DNA of 64,000 nucleotides from Chamaea fasciata. Lineage: Eukaryota; Chordata; Aves; Passeriformes; Sylviidae. Shown here in pieces: positions 36,425 to 48,695 of this stretch (positions are counted from its first letter, which is position 1; every line of letters starts with the position of its first letter). The DNA lies in the NCBI GenBank assembly GCA_029207755.1, contig JARCOQ010000012.1, positions 22,989,740 to 23,053,739 on the forward strand, given 5' to 3'. Both the position numbers and the translations under genes were made by a program. The notes beneath the pieces were generated by a model, which worked only from the letters and a program-made list of their open reading frames with translations, ran no database searches and was not told where the DNA came from.

Positions 36425-39179
36425 AAAGCAGGAGGTGGGAGGTTGGTAAGAACGCAAAAGCTGGGCTTGAAGCAGGACAGATCAGCCACTGCCACTGAAA
36501 TACAGGTTGAGTGGGTTTAGTACTGGTTTTAGGGCTGAAACTTTAGGGACACCCATCTAGCTGTGTGTGCCAGCCTCTCTGGCAGGGTGGGAGACGCAGC
36601 ACTGTCCTGGATGTGCCACATCCCCCTGCGTGTCACAACCCCCTGACCAGCCCTTGGCCAAGCTGCTCCGGCCCTGCTGTGCTCCCTGGCTAGCCCACAT
36701 GGAGCAGCACACGGAGCTGTTTGAAGGCTTCTAAACCACCTGGATTTGTGTCTTTTCTCAGTTAGAGCTCTGCCTCTGTCCCTCCCTGGCCAGCCCTGCA
36801 GCTTCCCCCAGAGGGGTGAGACTGAGCCCTGCCAGGTGTCCCTGCCCTCCCAGCCACACCCCTTGCCTGGGTATGAAACCCTACAGGGGGAGAGGGGTTT
36901 CTCTGTTCTTAGCTCTGATAGTACCAGAGCTCTCTGCAGAAGCTGCTTCCGAGGTTTTGTTCCCCTTCCCTTCGTGTTTTGCCGCATGACCTCTGCTGTC
37001 CCTGCACAGCTTTAGCCAGGTGCTCTCAGCCCTCACTGCTACTGGCACTTGAAGCTCTCAGCAACACATGGAAATTAAGAGCAATCCTGAACCACGTTTC
37101 CCACCTTTCAGTGCCCTAAGGCTGCTGGGAGCCACAGTGCTCATTGCCTCAGCTGTGTGCAAGTGCTGGAATTCAAATTGCTAATCAAAGGCAAACGTTA
37201 AGGACAATGATGGATTCAAACTGGTTTAACAAATAACATTATGTTGTCCTCTTTAGCAGAGCAACCGAGTCATCACATTCATCTTTGGAGGCTGGAGGGG
37301 GGCAGCACCATTCTTTGGCAGTGCGCTTCTGGTGGGGATTCCTGTGTTTTCTTGGGCTTTTTTGGTTGGTTGGTTGATTTTTTGGGTTGTTTTGGCCGGG
37401 TTTTGTTATAAATCTGAACAGAAATCTGTGTGCTTTTAAGCCAGGTTAGTACTAAGAGTTATTCCACAAAGCAGATGCACTGATTTTCAGTAAGTGAAAT
37501 GTTTCTGAGTTTATAAAATGTCCTGTCTTCCTCTTGCTGATTCCCAGCTTGTCACCAGGGGCTGTGTCAAACCTGTCTCTGTTCAACGTGCGCTTGCAGA
37601 AAATCCTTTTCCATTTGACTCTGAGAAGGCAGCTGGAGCTCAGCCCTTCTGGGCTGGTGTTTGATGATGCTGAGGGTGCCCCAGCCCTGCGTGTCCTTGG
37701 CTGAGCTGAGTGTTGCTGCTGTGCTGAACCCAAGGTGAGCCCTGCTGAGCCTCTTCAGAACCACACAGGAAGATAAGCACCCCCTCATCATCCCCACACA
37801 CAACCACAGATCACTTTTTCTCCCTGCTCTGGCTGGTGATTTAGTTTTAGCTTAAAGGGAACGGAGCTGATGTTAATGAGAATACATTGTCTTGATTTGC
37901 ATATTAGATGAGATAAATATTGAGTTAATTTATATCTGAGATGGTTTTTATTGCAGTCTACATGTTCCATAGTTCTGTTCAATATATTTTACACACTGAC
38001 TGGGTGAATTTTAGAGGACTAATGCAAAAATATATAATTTTGATGGTGAAAACAAAAGGCGGACTGTTTCTGTTAGTTACATTGGGTTTGAAAATGTTAC
38101 TAATTTAAAAAGCTTTATACTCCCACCCTCCTACTCTGTGAAGACAGGAGCAGCTGTGAGTAAGGGCTTACACCCAGTGTGCAAGCTGGGAGTACAGAAC
38201 CCTCCTTGCAGCTGCACCCCTGGCAGCCGTGGAGGTTCCTGCTCCCCTCAGCTCCCACCAAGTGCAAGGAAATTCAGAGATTTTCTGGTGATCTGTGCTC
38301 TTTCTTTTGCCTGGAAGGGATTGCAGGAGCAAAATGTGGGCTTGGAAATAAAATCACAAAACCTTAAATAGTTTGAAGCATTTCTTGAAAGATAAATCAG
38401 AGGGTGGTCCAACATGTGAACCACCAGAACGGGGCTTTGTGTGTTGCACAGGATGACTCATGAGGGTAGGACATGTTGTACTGAAAACATCCGTTTGGGA
38501 AGACAAAATACTCCTGTAGATCCACTTCATTAATTTCCAATAATATAGACGTAGAGGGTTTGAAAGAACCCAAAGAGTTTGCAAAAAGAAAAAAAGGGTG
38601 CTCTGGGTGTTTTTGAATTTCTGCTTCGTCTTCCCTCTCCAGCTGTATTTCCTCATTATAGCTGTGAGAGGAATCTGCAAATCCTACCAATATAATTTCA
38701 TTCTCTGATTACCTTCTGATTATAACCCTTTTATTTTGGTGAGGGGGAATGTAGGGGTTTTTATATAAAACAGAGGATTTCAATCAAACTTTGTATCATG
38801 AGGCACTACCTGTGTGTCCACATACATTGAACATATTATGAAACAACATTTTATTAAAGAACTGAAAATCTCAGCTGTTTTGCAAAATGCTGGGCTTTTT
38901 CTTACACTCTTTGGCTTTTCTGCTTGTCCACTATGGGAAACGTTTGAAAGGCCAAGCCTGTTGTACAAATCCTGTCATTATTAAGAATACTGTGTTCTGC
39001 AGCACAGCAGCACTGGGCATTCTATTATATATTTTACAGTAACAGTTCAGTCTGCTGTAGGAAACAGCCTTAGTGGCAATTTGGGATTAGAATTGTGGAA
39101 AACACATTTATCTCTTTAGGTCAGCCTCACTGCATTCCCTCTATTTGGTGACTGGTGCCCAGATCTGAGCACAGAGTCC
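36425..39179. other. Noncoding DNA, GC-richer at 36.5-37.0 kb
   Basis: No gene recognised; the longest frame is 152 codons on the minus strand (36,529-36,987). A T/G-rich stretch with TTGG repeats lies at 37,340-37,405. A candidate block with a POU octamer is listed at 37,850-37,985. Confidence 0.55.
37850..37985. other. Candidate regulatory block with POU octamer
   Basis: ATTTGCAT at 37,895-37,902 is the canonical octamer bound by POU-domain factors. It is followed by GATGAGATAA and flanked by TAAT cores. A functional role is inference. Confidence 0.2.
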
Positions 39180-39327
39180 CCAAGACTGGAAGAAACCTTC
39201 AAGATCCCTCAGTCCAAGCACCAGCCCAGCAGGGCCATGGTCACCCCAAATCCATGTCCCCATGGCCACAGCCAGACCCCTCTTAGAAACTCCCACAGAT
39301 GGTCACTCCATCCCTCCCTGGCAGCTT
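39180..39327 (-). mobile_element. Degraded CR1 LINE 3' fragment next to the SINE
   Basis: The plus strand keeps the antisense CR1 order: CTGGAAGAAACCTTCAAGAT, CAGTCCAAGCACCAGCCC, CATGTCCCCATGGCCACA, then GGTCACTCCATCCCTCCCTG. It stops at GGCAGC, where SINE-like sequence begins. The usual continuation of CR1 does not reappear on the other side of the SINE, so this is abutment rather than clear nesting. Divergence suggests an old copy. Confidence 0.7.
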
Positions 39328-39455
39328 ACCTTTGTGGAGTATTCTGGGTTGGATCATCAAGCCCAGCTCTAGTGAATGGCAGTGAGGGATCCAAACCACA
39401 ACCCTGGCTTTGCTAGCACCACCTGAGTTCATCCCAGAGCCTGAGCTTTCCTTCA
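39328..39455 (-). mobile_element. tRNA-Ile-derived SINE with CR1-like tail (TguSINE1-like)
   Basis: On the minus strand the head aligns with tRNA-Ile(AAT). It shows AGCTCAG at 39,447-39,441 (A-box region) and GTGGTGCTA near 39,424-39,414 (anticodon stem). GGTTTGGATCC at 39,397-39,387 matches the B-box type GGTTCGATCC with two changes. The tail reads GGGCTTGATGATCC and then AACCCAGAATA, which resembles CR1 3' ends. This head-plus-tail plan is that of TguSINE1 of zebra finch, a nonautonomous element thought to use CR1 machinery. The broken internal promoter and mismatches mean it is neither an active SINE nor a tRNA gene. Confidence 0.72.
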
Positions 39456-42400
39456 GGGGGAAATCAGCTGAGACCTGGTAAGTGCTGGGCAAGGGCAGCA
39501 CTGAGATTGCTGCTCCTGTTCTTTGTATCACTCTTTGTCACCTGTCCCTGGGAGCTGCTCTGCATCCTCTGTTGGACATCCACTGCTGCTCCTCACTCTG
39601 TATTTGTGCATTAATTGGTGTCAGGTGTGGCATTTTGAACCTCTCCTGAATTGTGTTACACATTTTTTCTGGCTGTTTCTCCCTTTGTTAGGGTATTTCT
39701 GTGAGCCTGCCCACACAGGTCACCTCACCTGCCAGGTGTGCAAATGTAAACTGAAGTGGTTTTGTTCTCAGCTGTCCTGAGGGCCACTTGTCCACCAGGG
39801 AACAGCATCTCCATGAACACTCAAACTGGAGGAGATTTCCATACTCTGAGAGTCTTCTTCTGAACTAAGGGAACATTTTAGTGCTCAGGGAAAGGTTGTG
39901 TCTCGTCACAAAGTTGATATTGGTGGCACCTCTGTGTCACTGAGGGGGATTTCTTAAATATTTTGGGACTGGATACACCAGAAAAGAAATGGAATATTTT
40001 CTGTGTTCATGTCCCATTAGCATAGCCACAATAAGCTATACTTTAACTACATCTTATGATATTCCTGCTGTAAAATCAAGAAATTGTACACGATTAATTT
40101 GAAAAGCATTATTTCTTTAGCAAGAAACTCTCAAGAGGACAACCTATCTCCTCTGAAATATCAACTGACACAAAGAGTGTTTCCTCACCTTAAAGCTCAT
40201 GAGACAGCGTGGGCACAGAATCTTTTTAATATTTGCCATTATTTAATTTTACCTACTAGAATTTTTCTTAGTTTCTTTACATAAACAACCTCAGAGAAAT
40301 ACAACAAAATCTTCATCAAAGGTGAAAGTTTAACTTTGAAATTAATGGAACATCAGGCTTGGTGCTTTTTTTTACCCCCATCTTCCACTGGAAAAATACC
40401 TGCCATTCTTTCAGAGCTACCACTGGAACTGAGCAATCAGACATTCATAAACACCTACTGAACTAAGCTTTAGGAGAGGTGATTGGGGAAGAATAGAACC
40501 GACAGATCTTGCAGAAATATTTAAGTTTCTTCCAATTCAGCTGCAGGATAAGATGCCACATCCCCTTAGAGACCCCTCTGTACTTGGTGCTCTCCCAAGG
40601 GATCATTTTCCAACTCCAGGAGAATGCTGAAGCAGTTTCTGTGTCCTCCCAGCCTTTGGAAGAGAAGGAGGAGATGATGTTTTGTACTTTCTGCCTTTAC
40701 TACCACAGGTGCAGATAAAAATTAACCTGTCTGAACTCTGTAATAGCAGAAGCTGTCATTGTATGCTTGTGCAAAGAATAATTTAAGAGGATGCTTATGG
40801 AGCCTTTACAGAAAGGGAAAAATATTTCCAAGTCTCAGCAAAATCTTTAAAAACAAATACATCTGCATTTGGGATGATTCAGAGGATAGCACAGGAAATA
40901 AATCAGGTGTAAAGGCTATAACAAGCATCATAAAAGATTCAGAAAGGTATTGAATTGGTCTGGATGAAAAGAAAACAAACATAAATCACTAGGCTTCAAT
41001 TAATGTTGTGTCAGGTTTGTTTCTGGGTTGGTTTTTTCCTGGTTAATAATGTTCCCTGAAAAGACCATCCAGTTAAAAGGGGACAGGGGATTTTTCCCGG
41101 CTCCACCACAGATGTCACAGATGTCACAGGCTGGCAGGGACAGCTGAGAGCGAAGACACACAGCCTAGTAATGTCTTTATGCTGCTTTTATGGAGCTCCC
41201 TGGTCCCTCGTGCACTTTCTCCTCTCCAGCACAACTGGCTTTAAACTCATCCCTGCAGCCCTCCAGTTATGCTGCAGCTTAGTCCAGCAAGTGGGAATTC
41301 AGTGTGAAAAATGTATATATTGCTAGAGTTGTGCATGTGTTATTATCAGCCTTTAGGAGCAGTTCAGATATATTTTTAATTTTTTAATCAAACAAAGTGT
41401 AGATCTCACTGGCCAGATTGTTGCCCTGCTGTTGATTCTTTTTGCACCAAATGGAAAAACAATTATTTTACTTTTATGCTTTTGAACTTGGTGATTATCA
41501 ATGCAAACACTCTGCTGTGATTTGGCAAAGTCTCCTAAAATCTACTTGGGTTTTAACTGAAAATTAAAACAATTGATAAAATAGATTTTTTTAAAGTAAT
41601 TTTCAGACTGGATTTCCACAAAGAATGTTACATCTTTATAGCTTTGTATTGCTTTAAGAGAATGATGTATCCCAATGTATTCCTCAAAAATAATAATAAT
41701 AAAAAGGACCAACCTCTGAATTTGATGAAACCTGATTGTTAAAATAAAAGCTATTGAATACAAAGAGAATAGCATGAGAATCTGAGTGGTGGCAGGTTAT
41801 AAAGTCATTGAGTAAGGCTCATTTAGAATGATTTTATTGAATTTTAAAGGAATTAACAGATCATATATTAATTATCTCCATAAACTGAAAACATGAGCTA
41901 AAAGCATGGAAAATGGCAGTGGACTAGGGATTGCCTTTGCTTTTTGTCTCTAATGAAGCATATCAAAAAAACCCCCCAAAAAACAAAAAACAACACTTCT
42001 GTAGATTTTCTCTTAAAAATTAATTCCCAGAAGAGTAAAGCAAGTTGCAGTGAGGCAGAGCCAGCTACTTTTGTGTAATTTTCTTTAAGTAGCCCAGCTT
42101 GGCTGGGCGCAGAGCAATGAATCCAACCACTGCCCAGGCAGGCCCAGAACAGCTCCCTTTGTTTATTGCCCATTCCTTGGGAAGGTTAATAATTGCAGTG
42201 TTTACACTGAACTTTTAATTAAGATGTCTTTGATTCCCCAGATTTCTGTTCAGCTAAGACTCAATGTCTTTGTGCCTCCTGAACCATGTCAGTTACAGAA
42301 ATAGTTCTTAGGCTTTGTCACTGCTCTCTTGAAACTTAATATTTCTACTTTTGTTTCTTTATAAACATCTGAGTGCCTGAGGCAGCAGATGAGAAAAAGC

Positions 42401-42565
42401 TGGCACAGTAATCTCCCTCAAAGTTCTCATTGCTGTGTCTTTTTCACATTTTCAAAATTCAGAGATGAAAAGATCCCTCTCAGCCAGAATAAAAAACTGT
42501 CCTTCCCCATTAACCTCTTGAATTGAGAGATAATGTTCTAGGGAACACAAGGAAACAAAAAAGAG
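39456..42565. other. Unique noncoding DNA
   Basis: No gene recognised. Small A/C-rich (41,960-41,992) and AAT (41,687-41,702) runs, and a short CAGATGTCA duplication near 41,112-41,130, are the only repeats seen. Confidence 0.55.
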
Positions 42566-42835
42566 GGAGAGGAGAGGAGAGGAGAGGAGAGGAGAGGAGA
42601 GGAGAGGAGAGGAGAGGAGAGGAGAGGAGAGGAGAGGAGAGGAGAGGAGAGGAGAGGAGAGGAGAGGAGAGGAGAGGAGAGGAGAGGAGAGGAGAGGAGA
42701 GGAGAGGAGAGGAGAGGAGAGGAGAGGAGAGGAGAGGAGAGGAGAGGAGAGGAGAGGAGAGGAGAGGAGAGGAGAGGAGAGGAGAGGAGAGGAGAGGAGA
42801 GGAGAGGAGAGGAGAGGAGAGGAGAGGAGAGGAGA
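42566..42835. repeat. (GGAGA)54 uninterrupted pentanucleotide array
   Basis: Fifty-four consecutive GGAGA units with no substitution, insertion or deletion make 270 bp of pure purine on the plus strand and pure pyrimidine on the minus strand. Long mirror-symmetric purine tracts can form triplex (H-DNA) structures; that is known for the class and inferred here. The array is open in all frames on both strands, so frames of 127-192 codons crossing it are artefacts (poly RRGEE on the plus strand, poly LLSSP on the minus). Confidence 0.98.
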
Positions 42836-45800
42836 TACAGCCCTTTGGTTCTGGACAGGGCCAGAACCTTTCTCTTGCTTTGGCACGAGACAAGGACAAA
42901 AAATAAAAGGCAAAAGAAAACAAACGGAGTGCTTTCCTGGGGTTTGAGGAAGGAGGACAATGCACAATCCAGCACATGGACAGGAGAGTGAAAGGGTTGG
43001 TAGCACTGTGTATAAAGATGTGGCTATCACTAGATACGATGCAAAAGCAGAAAGTGGAGAATTAACATTTTATGTTAAAAAGGAGGGAGGGATTGGCTGG
43101 CCAGGTGTTTTTAAAGAACAAACCCTGAAGGAACTGGAGGGGACAGTGGTGCACAAAACAATGAAAAGCAGTTCAGAGTAGATTGATTTGATCTCTAAGG
43201 TGAGGCAGAAACTTTCTGGGTGTGAACTTCTGGTGTGCCTATATCTGAGGAGCTGATTTGGCTGCACTGCGGGGGAATGTTCCTTCAGCTGATCAAATCT
43301 GAATGGTGAATTCAGAAAAATGGGGAGCCAGGGAGAGCTCTGGATAAAAGGAAAGTGGACACAGTTCTTAAAATAATGGGCTGGGGATCCCAAAGTCCTT
43401 CCTTCATTGGTGTGAACCCATGGTGGGAACACAGCAGAGAAGTTTGCTGATGCTAAAGTTGAAATCAGCAGCAGAGAGGAGAATGGGAGAATTGTGTAGG
43501 AGGAGTGATTTGTCTGGGGAGTAAAAGAACTGCTGGGACCACATGAATGACATGAAACGCAGGGCTTTGTGGTGGAACAGGAGAATTCCTCTCCTGTGTG
43601 GGAGGGCTTTGGGGCAGTGAGGAGATAAAACTGCTGGGTGTGTTTGTGGAGTACAAGGTGGCTGTGGCTGGGAGAAAGGAATGTCAGGTCCTGCCTTGGA
43701 TGGGGTAGGGTGACCAGGGGGGAGGATGGGTACTCTTGGAAAAGGCATCGATGAGATGCCTCTTGGAGTGACACATAAAATATCCTGTTTCCTATTCAGC
43801 AAGTGCCTTGATCCAGGGAAAGCAATGCTTTTTGGAAGGAGGAAAGGTGCCCCAAGCAATCCTTCAGCTTAGACAAGGGCTTGCTCTTTGGGCTCTGCAG
43901 CACACATGAACGCCAGCTGTGATTTCTGGGAACAGGTCTTGGAGCAGAAGTTAGGCCTGGGAGATTCTGGGTGGGGCTGGATTCCTGCTGGAGCCCTGCA
44001 GGAGAGGGAGTGGGCTGGCGGAGCTGGGGACACTCAAGGTGAGATGGCCTGTGACACCAGAGCCTGGGATGGCTGCTTTACACCTGCTGAAATCAAAATA
44101 AAAAGGTGGATCAAATGAAATAATACTAAATGTTACAGTTATACCATGCATTGGAGGGATATTTCCATTTTCCAGGCAAATATCTTGTGTCTGGTTACAG
44201 CAATCTTGGCAAAACTCGCGGGCAGGGAAGTTCACAAATTCCACTGTGGTCATGTCTGGCTCAGGCAGGGACCAAAGATTTCCCGTGTTGTTCCTTTCTC
44301 CAGAACTTCTACCCCCACAAAGGATCAAAGCTATCTGAGCTATCTGAATTCAAATGGGTTCTCTAATTTTTGTTGTCTTGTTATTTCACTTTTCTTCTAC
44401 AGGAGGAGTTGGTATTTTTAAAAGATTTTTGTGTTCCTTAATTGCCACTGAATTTGTCATGCTGCCAGTTGTAACCAGAGACAAAAAATGTCTGGATGAA
44501 GGAAATGCAGTGAAAAGAGGAAGTGTGCATATTGAAGGCAGTAAAATGAAAGTTCTGTCTAAAAAAGAAAATATTCCCTTTGTTTGCCAGGCTTACTAAG
44601 CTCTATGAGCTCTTACTGAGATTTTAAAATCATTATAAGTATTGTTGTCATTGTTACCATTGTTGTTGTAAACAATTCCAGGGTCCTCTATTGAAACTTA
44701 AATTTTCCTGCCAGTTCTGGTGATAAAACACACTTCTTTTCATGTGCTCCCCAAAGCCTTGTGCCATGGCTTTCTTAATGCAGCACAGTGGGAGAGCAGC
44801 CTGGGGATTTACTCATCATGTTTAATGTCAGGAGAAGTATTTCCTTTAGGTCTCCTACCACTGGCAGCAACAAAGCAGCAAGGAAGGAGCTCTGCAGCTC
44901 CTCTCCTCTCTGTGACATCTGCAGCAGACAAAATTCGAAAGCCCTCAATTCCCAGGCATGAACGAGCTATAAAAACAATGTGTCAGAAATGAAAATTGTT
45001 CCATCATAATTTTTCACAGTTCTTTTTGACAAAAGCCAAACAAGTCTCATGAATACACATTTCCTATAACCTTATACATTATGTATCAGGCCATAGTGGG
45101 AGGGCTGGGAATTAACTGTCCCTCGTAAGGGCCTTTGAAAGTGCTCTGTTGGTAAATAACCCAAGCCCTAGGAATAGTAGGTACTTTTTTTTACAGTTTA
45201 TATTATCTGTGAGTAAGGGCAGACACACACTTCAGCATTTCACCTTCTGATAATCTTCAGATCCAGCAATAGCTGAGTACTTTGGATCTCCTAGCATGAG
45301 CTATAATTTCACCCTCCCCAAAATTATTCTGAGAAGTCAGAAACTCCCAGCAGAGGCTGTGCCACCGAATGGTGCCAGAGATGTGGTAAGAACAAGTGTT
45401 AAGCTGCGCTAAGTGTGGTGACTCCTTCCTCATGTCCCATGGAATTTTCAGATGGCAGGGGGCCAAACCTGGATTTCCAGTATTTTACTGCCTGGTTGCT
45501 GGGCCAGGGCTCTGAGTGGGAGCTTTGTAAACCTCTGTGTTCATCAGCACTAGGCTGGCTTTTCTTGGAAAGAACTCCCACTAATCTTTTGTGCGTAAGT
45601 TGGGCTCTGTCTGTAAACACCAACAGAGACACCAAGGGGGTGACTGATTTCCAGGAGCAGGAAATGGGCGAGGATAGAGCATGGCTCCAGTGCTGTGCCT
45701 CCTATCCAGAGGGTGTAAAATTCCAGGGTCAGGATCAATGAGGAAATGCAGGAAATTCCCCATCATTGTTGGTCAATGAAGATTTATGGTGTTTGCCTCA

Positions 45801-48410
45801 GCAATAATTTACTGATTGGTGCTGCCTGACTAATGCAGACACGAGGCAGCTGAGGGCTCCAGTTCATTGAAATGATAAGGCAGTTTGCAACTGCTTTTAG
45901 GTGTCACTGATAATTTACTCATGTGATTATGATTTAACTTTTCTCTAGCTGTTGCTCCCCCGGTGGGAGCTCGGAACATTACAGAAGTGAGAGGATAAAT
46001 TAGCAGCAGACAAACAACATATGTTTGTATCTGCTCTATAGCCAGACAAGTATTTTTAGTGAAACCCAATCCAACTTGTTGATCCCTGTTTGGCTGAGGA
46101 AAACGCTTAAGCCCTTTAAATCAGGAACTACTTTTGTCTATGCAGCTGTTGGATATGAACTGTAATGGGGCTGTAAAGTGTCTGGGAGTCCCAAGACGCT
46201 TCCATAACTGCTAAAAATGGTTCATGAAATACAAGTGCAATGCTTCAAACACAGGGTAAGCCTTGCTCAAATGAGTATGGACAGTGCTGCTCTGCCTGAG
46301 GAGCAGCGCCCACAGCAGAGCAGGGGTAAACAGATTTTGGCTCCATGTAACTGCAGCCATTTCCCTAAGAGTGAACTCAGCCCTCACAGCAAATGCTGCC
46401 AGCTTTAAATATGATCAAAGTCTTGCATTTATTTTTTTTCCTTCACATTTCTATAGCTTTAAAGCAGAAATGTAACCTGTGCACCAAAGAAAATTGGAGC
46501 CAAGATGAATGTCCACCTTTGTTGCTTGTGAGGCAGCGCTGCAGCTTTCCAGAGAGCCGCTCTGCTGCGTGTGCAGTGCCAGAACTGTCAAAAGCATCCA
46601 GGAAACCTCACAGGATGACTCCTGAACTTGCTGTGGTAGGGGAGGCTGCAGAGATTTAACTGAGGGTGTGAAAAGGGGAGCAGTGATGACTTTCCCGGCA
46701 GCTCTCTGATGTGGCAGGAGCATAACCAGCTCCTTTATTTATCCTTGGCAAGGGTACTTGGCCTGCCACTGCAGATTTTTTATTTTGGGAGAGCATGTGT
46801 GTGTCAGATATAGAAAGCTCATTCTCTTATCCACGGAGGACAAGGGAAGGAGAAGTGCAGCAAGTTGATGTTCCGCAGGCAGACCACAAGAAGCAATAAC
46901 TGGGGCATTGAGTGCAGGCAGGCTCATTCCCCTGCCCACAGGAACAGGGAGTGCTGATAAAAGGGATTGCACAAGAAAAGAGCATCTGAGCTCTGTCAGG
47001 CAAAGCCTCCACTTGATTTATGTAGAGTGAGGAGCAACATCACAGCAGGGCATGATTTGGTACTGGAACAATGCAAAAACTGGATAGATTTTGAGGCTTT
47101 GCAGTGACCCAGGTGATGAATGCAGGTAGGGGAGGTACCAGTGAGATCACAGACCTGTGCCAGTGCCAATCTGAGATTAAAAGTGTGTGAGTTTTAATGT
47201 AATATAACAGTGTCTGTTAGTGCCTGGTGCTATCACTTATGTGGTCTGAAATTAGACATCCCCATTTTTAAATGGCAGACATTTGACTTATTTGTATAGA
47301 TTGCTTGCATCAAAACAGTTCTAAGAGGTTTTGATTTTATGGGAATGTGTCTCTTGCAGTACGATAATCACTGAGAACTAAAATGTGCCTCACAAAACAG
47401 CAGACTCTAACATGGTATGGTGTCATTTCTTTCTGAAAACTCTGGCTTCAATCTCTAAAAAACTGGTGACTTTACTTGCCAGCAACATTAATGACAAATT
47501 CAGCCAATCCCATTAACTCAATGAGTGCATACAGTGAGACATAGTAGCATATATCTGTACCATAACTTAATATTTATGTGAAATTACCATTTTTCACCAT
47601 TTCAGATGGAATGATTGCTTCCTATATGAAGCAAACAGAAAGGCTGAGGCCTCAAAAATTAATTCCTACAATTCTCTGTGGTTTTCCTTTTAGTATGAAT
47701 AATGAGTTCAATGTTTGGAAAAAAATCTTAAAAATATTTAGAGAAGTGTCTAGCTCCTTAGACCTCTTCATCAGGCTATTTACAAGGACACTGCATGGAA
47801 TTCCAGTCCTTAAATTGAAGTGTTTCTGAGAAAAGAGCACTGTGTTCTATGCAAACTTAACCTCTCTATTTAGCACTGTCATATTGGATATCCCAAAAAA
47901 TCTATTTTTTTCTGCTTTATTTCAATAATCTTTCAAAATGCAGAGAAAGTTGTCGCATTTAAGGGTCCATTTTGTAGGAAATCGCTGGTTCCATTAAGAG
48001 ACTACTGGAGTCAAACTGAGTTTATGATGGCAACAAGAACTTAATCAGTTTTCAGTTAAGCCTGAGTGGTGCTAAAGCTGCTGAACGTAGGTGCTCACTG
48101 TCCAGTGAATGAGATTTTCTATTCTATTTTCTGATTTTTAAATGCTTTCAACTTGATTGCAGTAAAGCAAAGCAAACCAAGTCACCCTGGGTATGAACTG
48201 GTTTTTCCTGCATTGTGTCTTCACATTTGTGTTGGAGAAATTCTTAATGACGGGACAGGAGCAGATCTGCAAACACACATGAGGTTCTTACTGCAGAGGT
48301 GGGGTTTTTTAAATCCTGACGTTTTCTGTCTGAATCCATGGCAGTTACTGCAATCCGTGTTGTTGGTCTTTCCCTAATTACTCTTGACCTGGACCTCCTT
48401 TGGTGGTTCT
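42836..48410. other. Noncoding DNA
   Basis: The 43.1-44.1 kb part is purine-rich on the plus strand and contains a 234-codon minus-strand frame (43,070-43,774), rich in Ser/Pro/His, with no recognisable domain. It could be chance or part of an unrecognised old repeat. The rest is AT-rich with a candidate block at 45,800-46,080. No other transposon recognised. Confidence 0.5.
45800..46080. other. Candidate conserved noncoding block
   Basis: Non-repetitive sequence with CAATAATTTACTGATTGG, TGACTAATGCAG, GATAATTTACTC and GTGATTATGATTTAAC motifs. Enhancer-like in appearance only. Confidence 0.18.
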
Positions 48411-48695
48411 GAGAAGATTCTTTGCATTGGAAGGGACCTTAAAGCTCACCCAGTGCCACCTTTGCCATGGGCAGGGACACCTCCCACTGTCCCAGGCTGC
48501 TCCAAGCCCCAGTGTCCAACCTGGCCTTGGACCCTGCCAGGGATCCAGGGGCAGCCACAGCTTCTCTGGGCACCCTGTGCCAGGGCCTGCCCACCCTCCC
48601 AGGGAACAATTCCTTCCCAATAGCCCATCTAGCCCTGTCCTCTGGCACTGGGAGCTATTTCCCTCTTGTTCTGTCACTCCAGGCTCTTTTAAACA
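48411..48695 (-). mobile_element. CR1 LINE 3' fragment, young songbird-type copy
   Basis: The antisense strand runs from near the CR1 3' terminus (TTGGAAGGGACCTTAAAG) through TGCCATGGGCAGGGACACC and TCCAACCTGGCCTTG to GTTCTGTCACTCCAGGC. It is 5'-truncated, as is usual for CR1, and extends about 50 bp further toward the CR1 5' side than its relative at 15,971-16,199. The two share about 94% identity by eye and the same orientation, so they belong to one recent subfamily. No intact coding frame remains. Confidence 0.9.

Noticed and set aside
39367..39452. Minus-strand tRNA-Ile gene
   Set aside because: The A-box region has extra bases, the B box and stems are mismatched, and a CR1-like tail follows, so it is a SINE head rather than a tRNA gene.
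42452..43030. 192-codon minus-strand and 127-codon plus-strand frames
   Set aside because: Generated by the GGAGA array, whose 5 bp unit has no stop in any frame on either strand.
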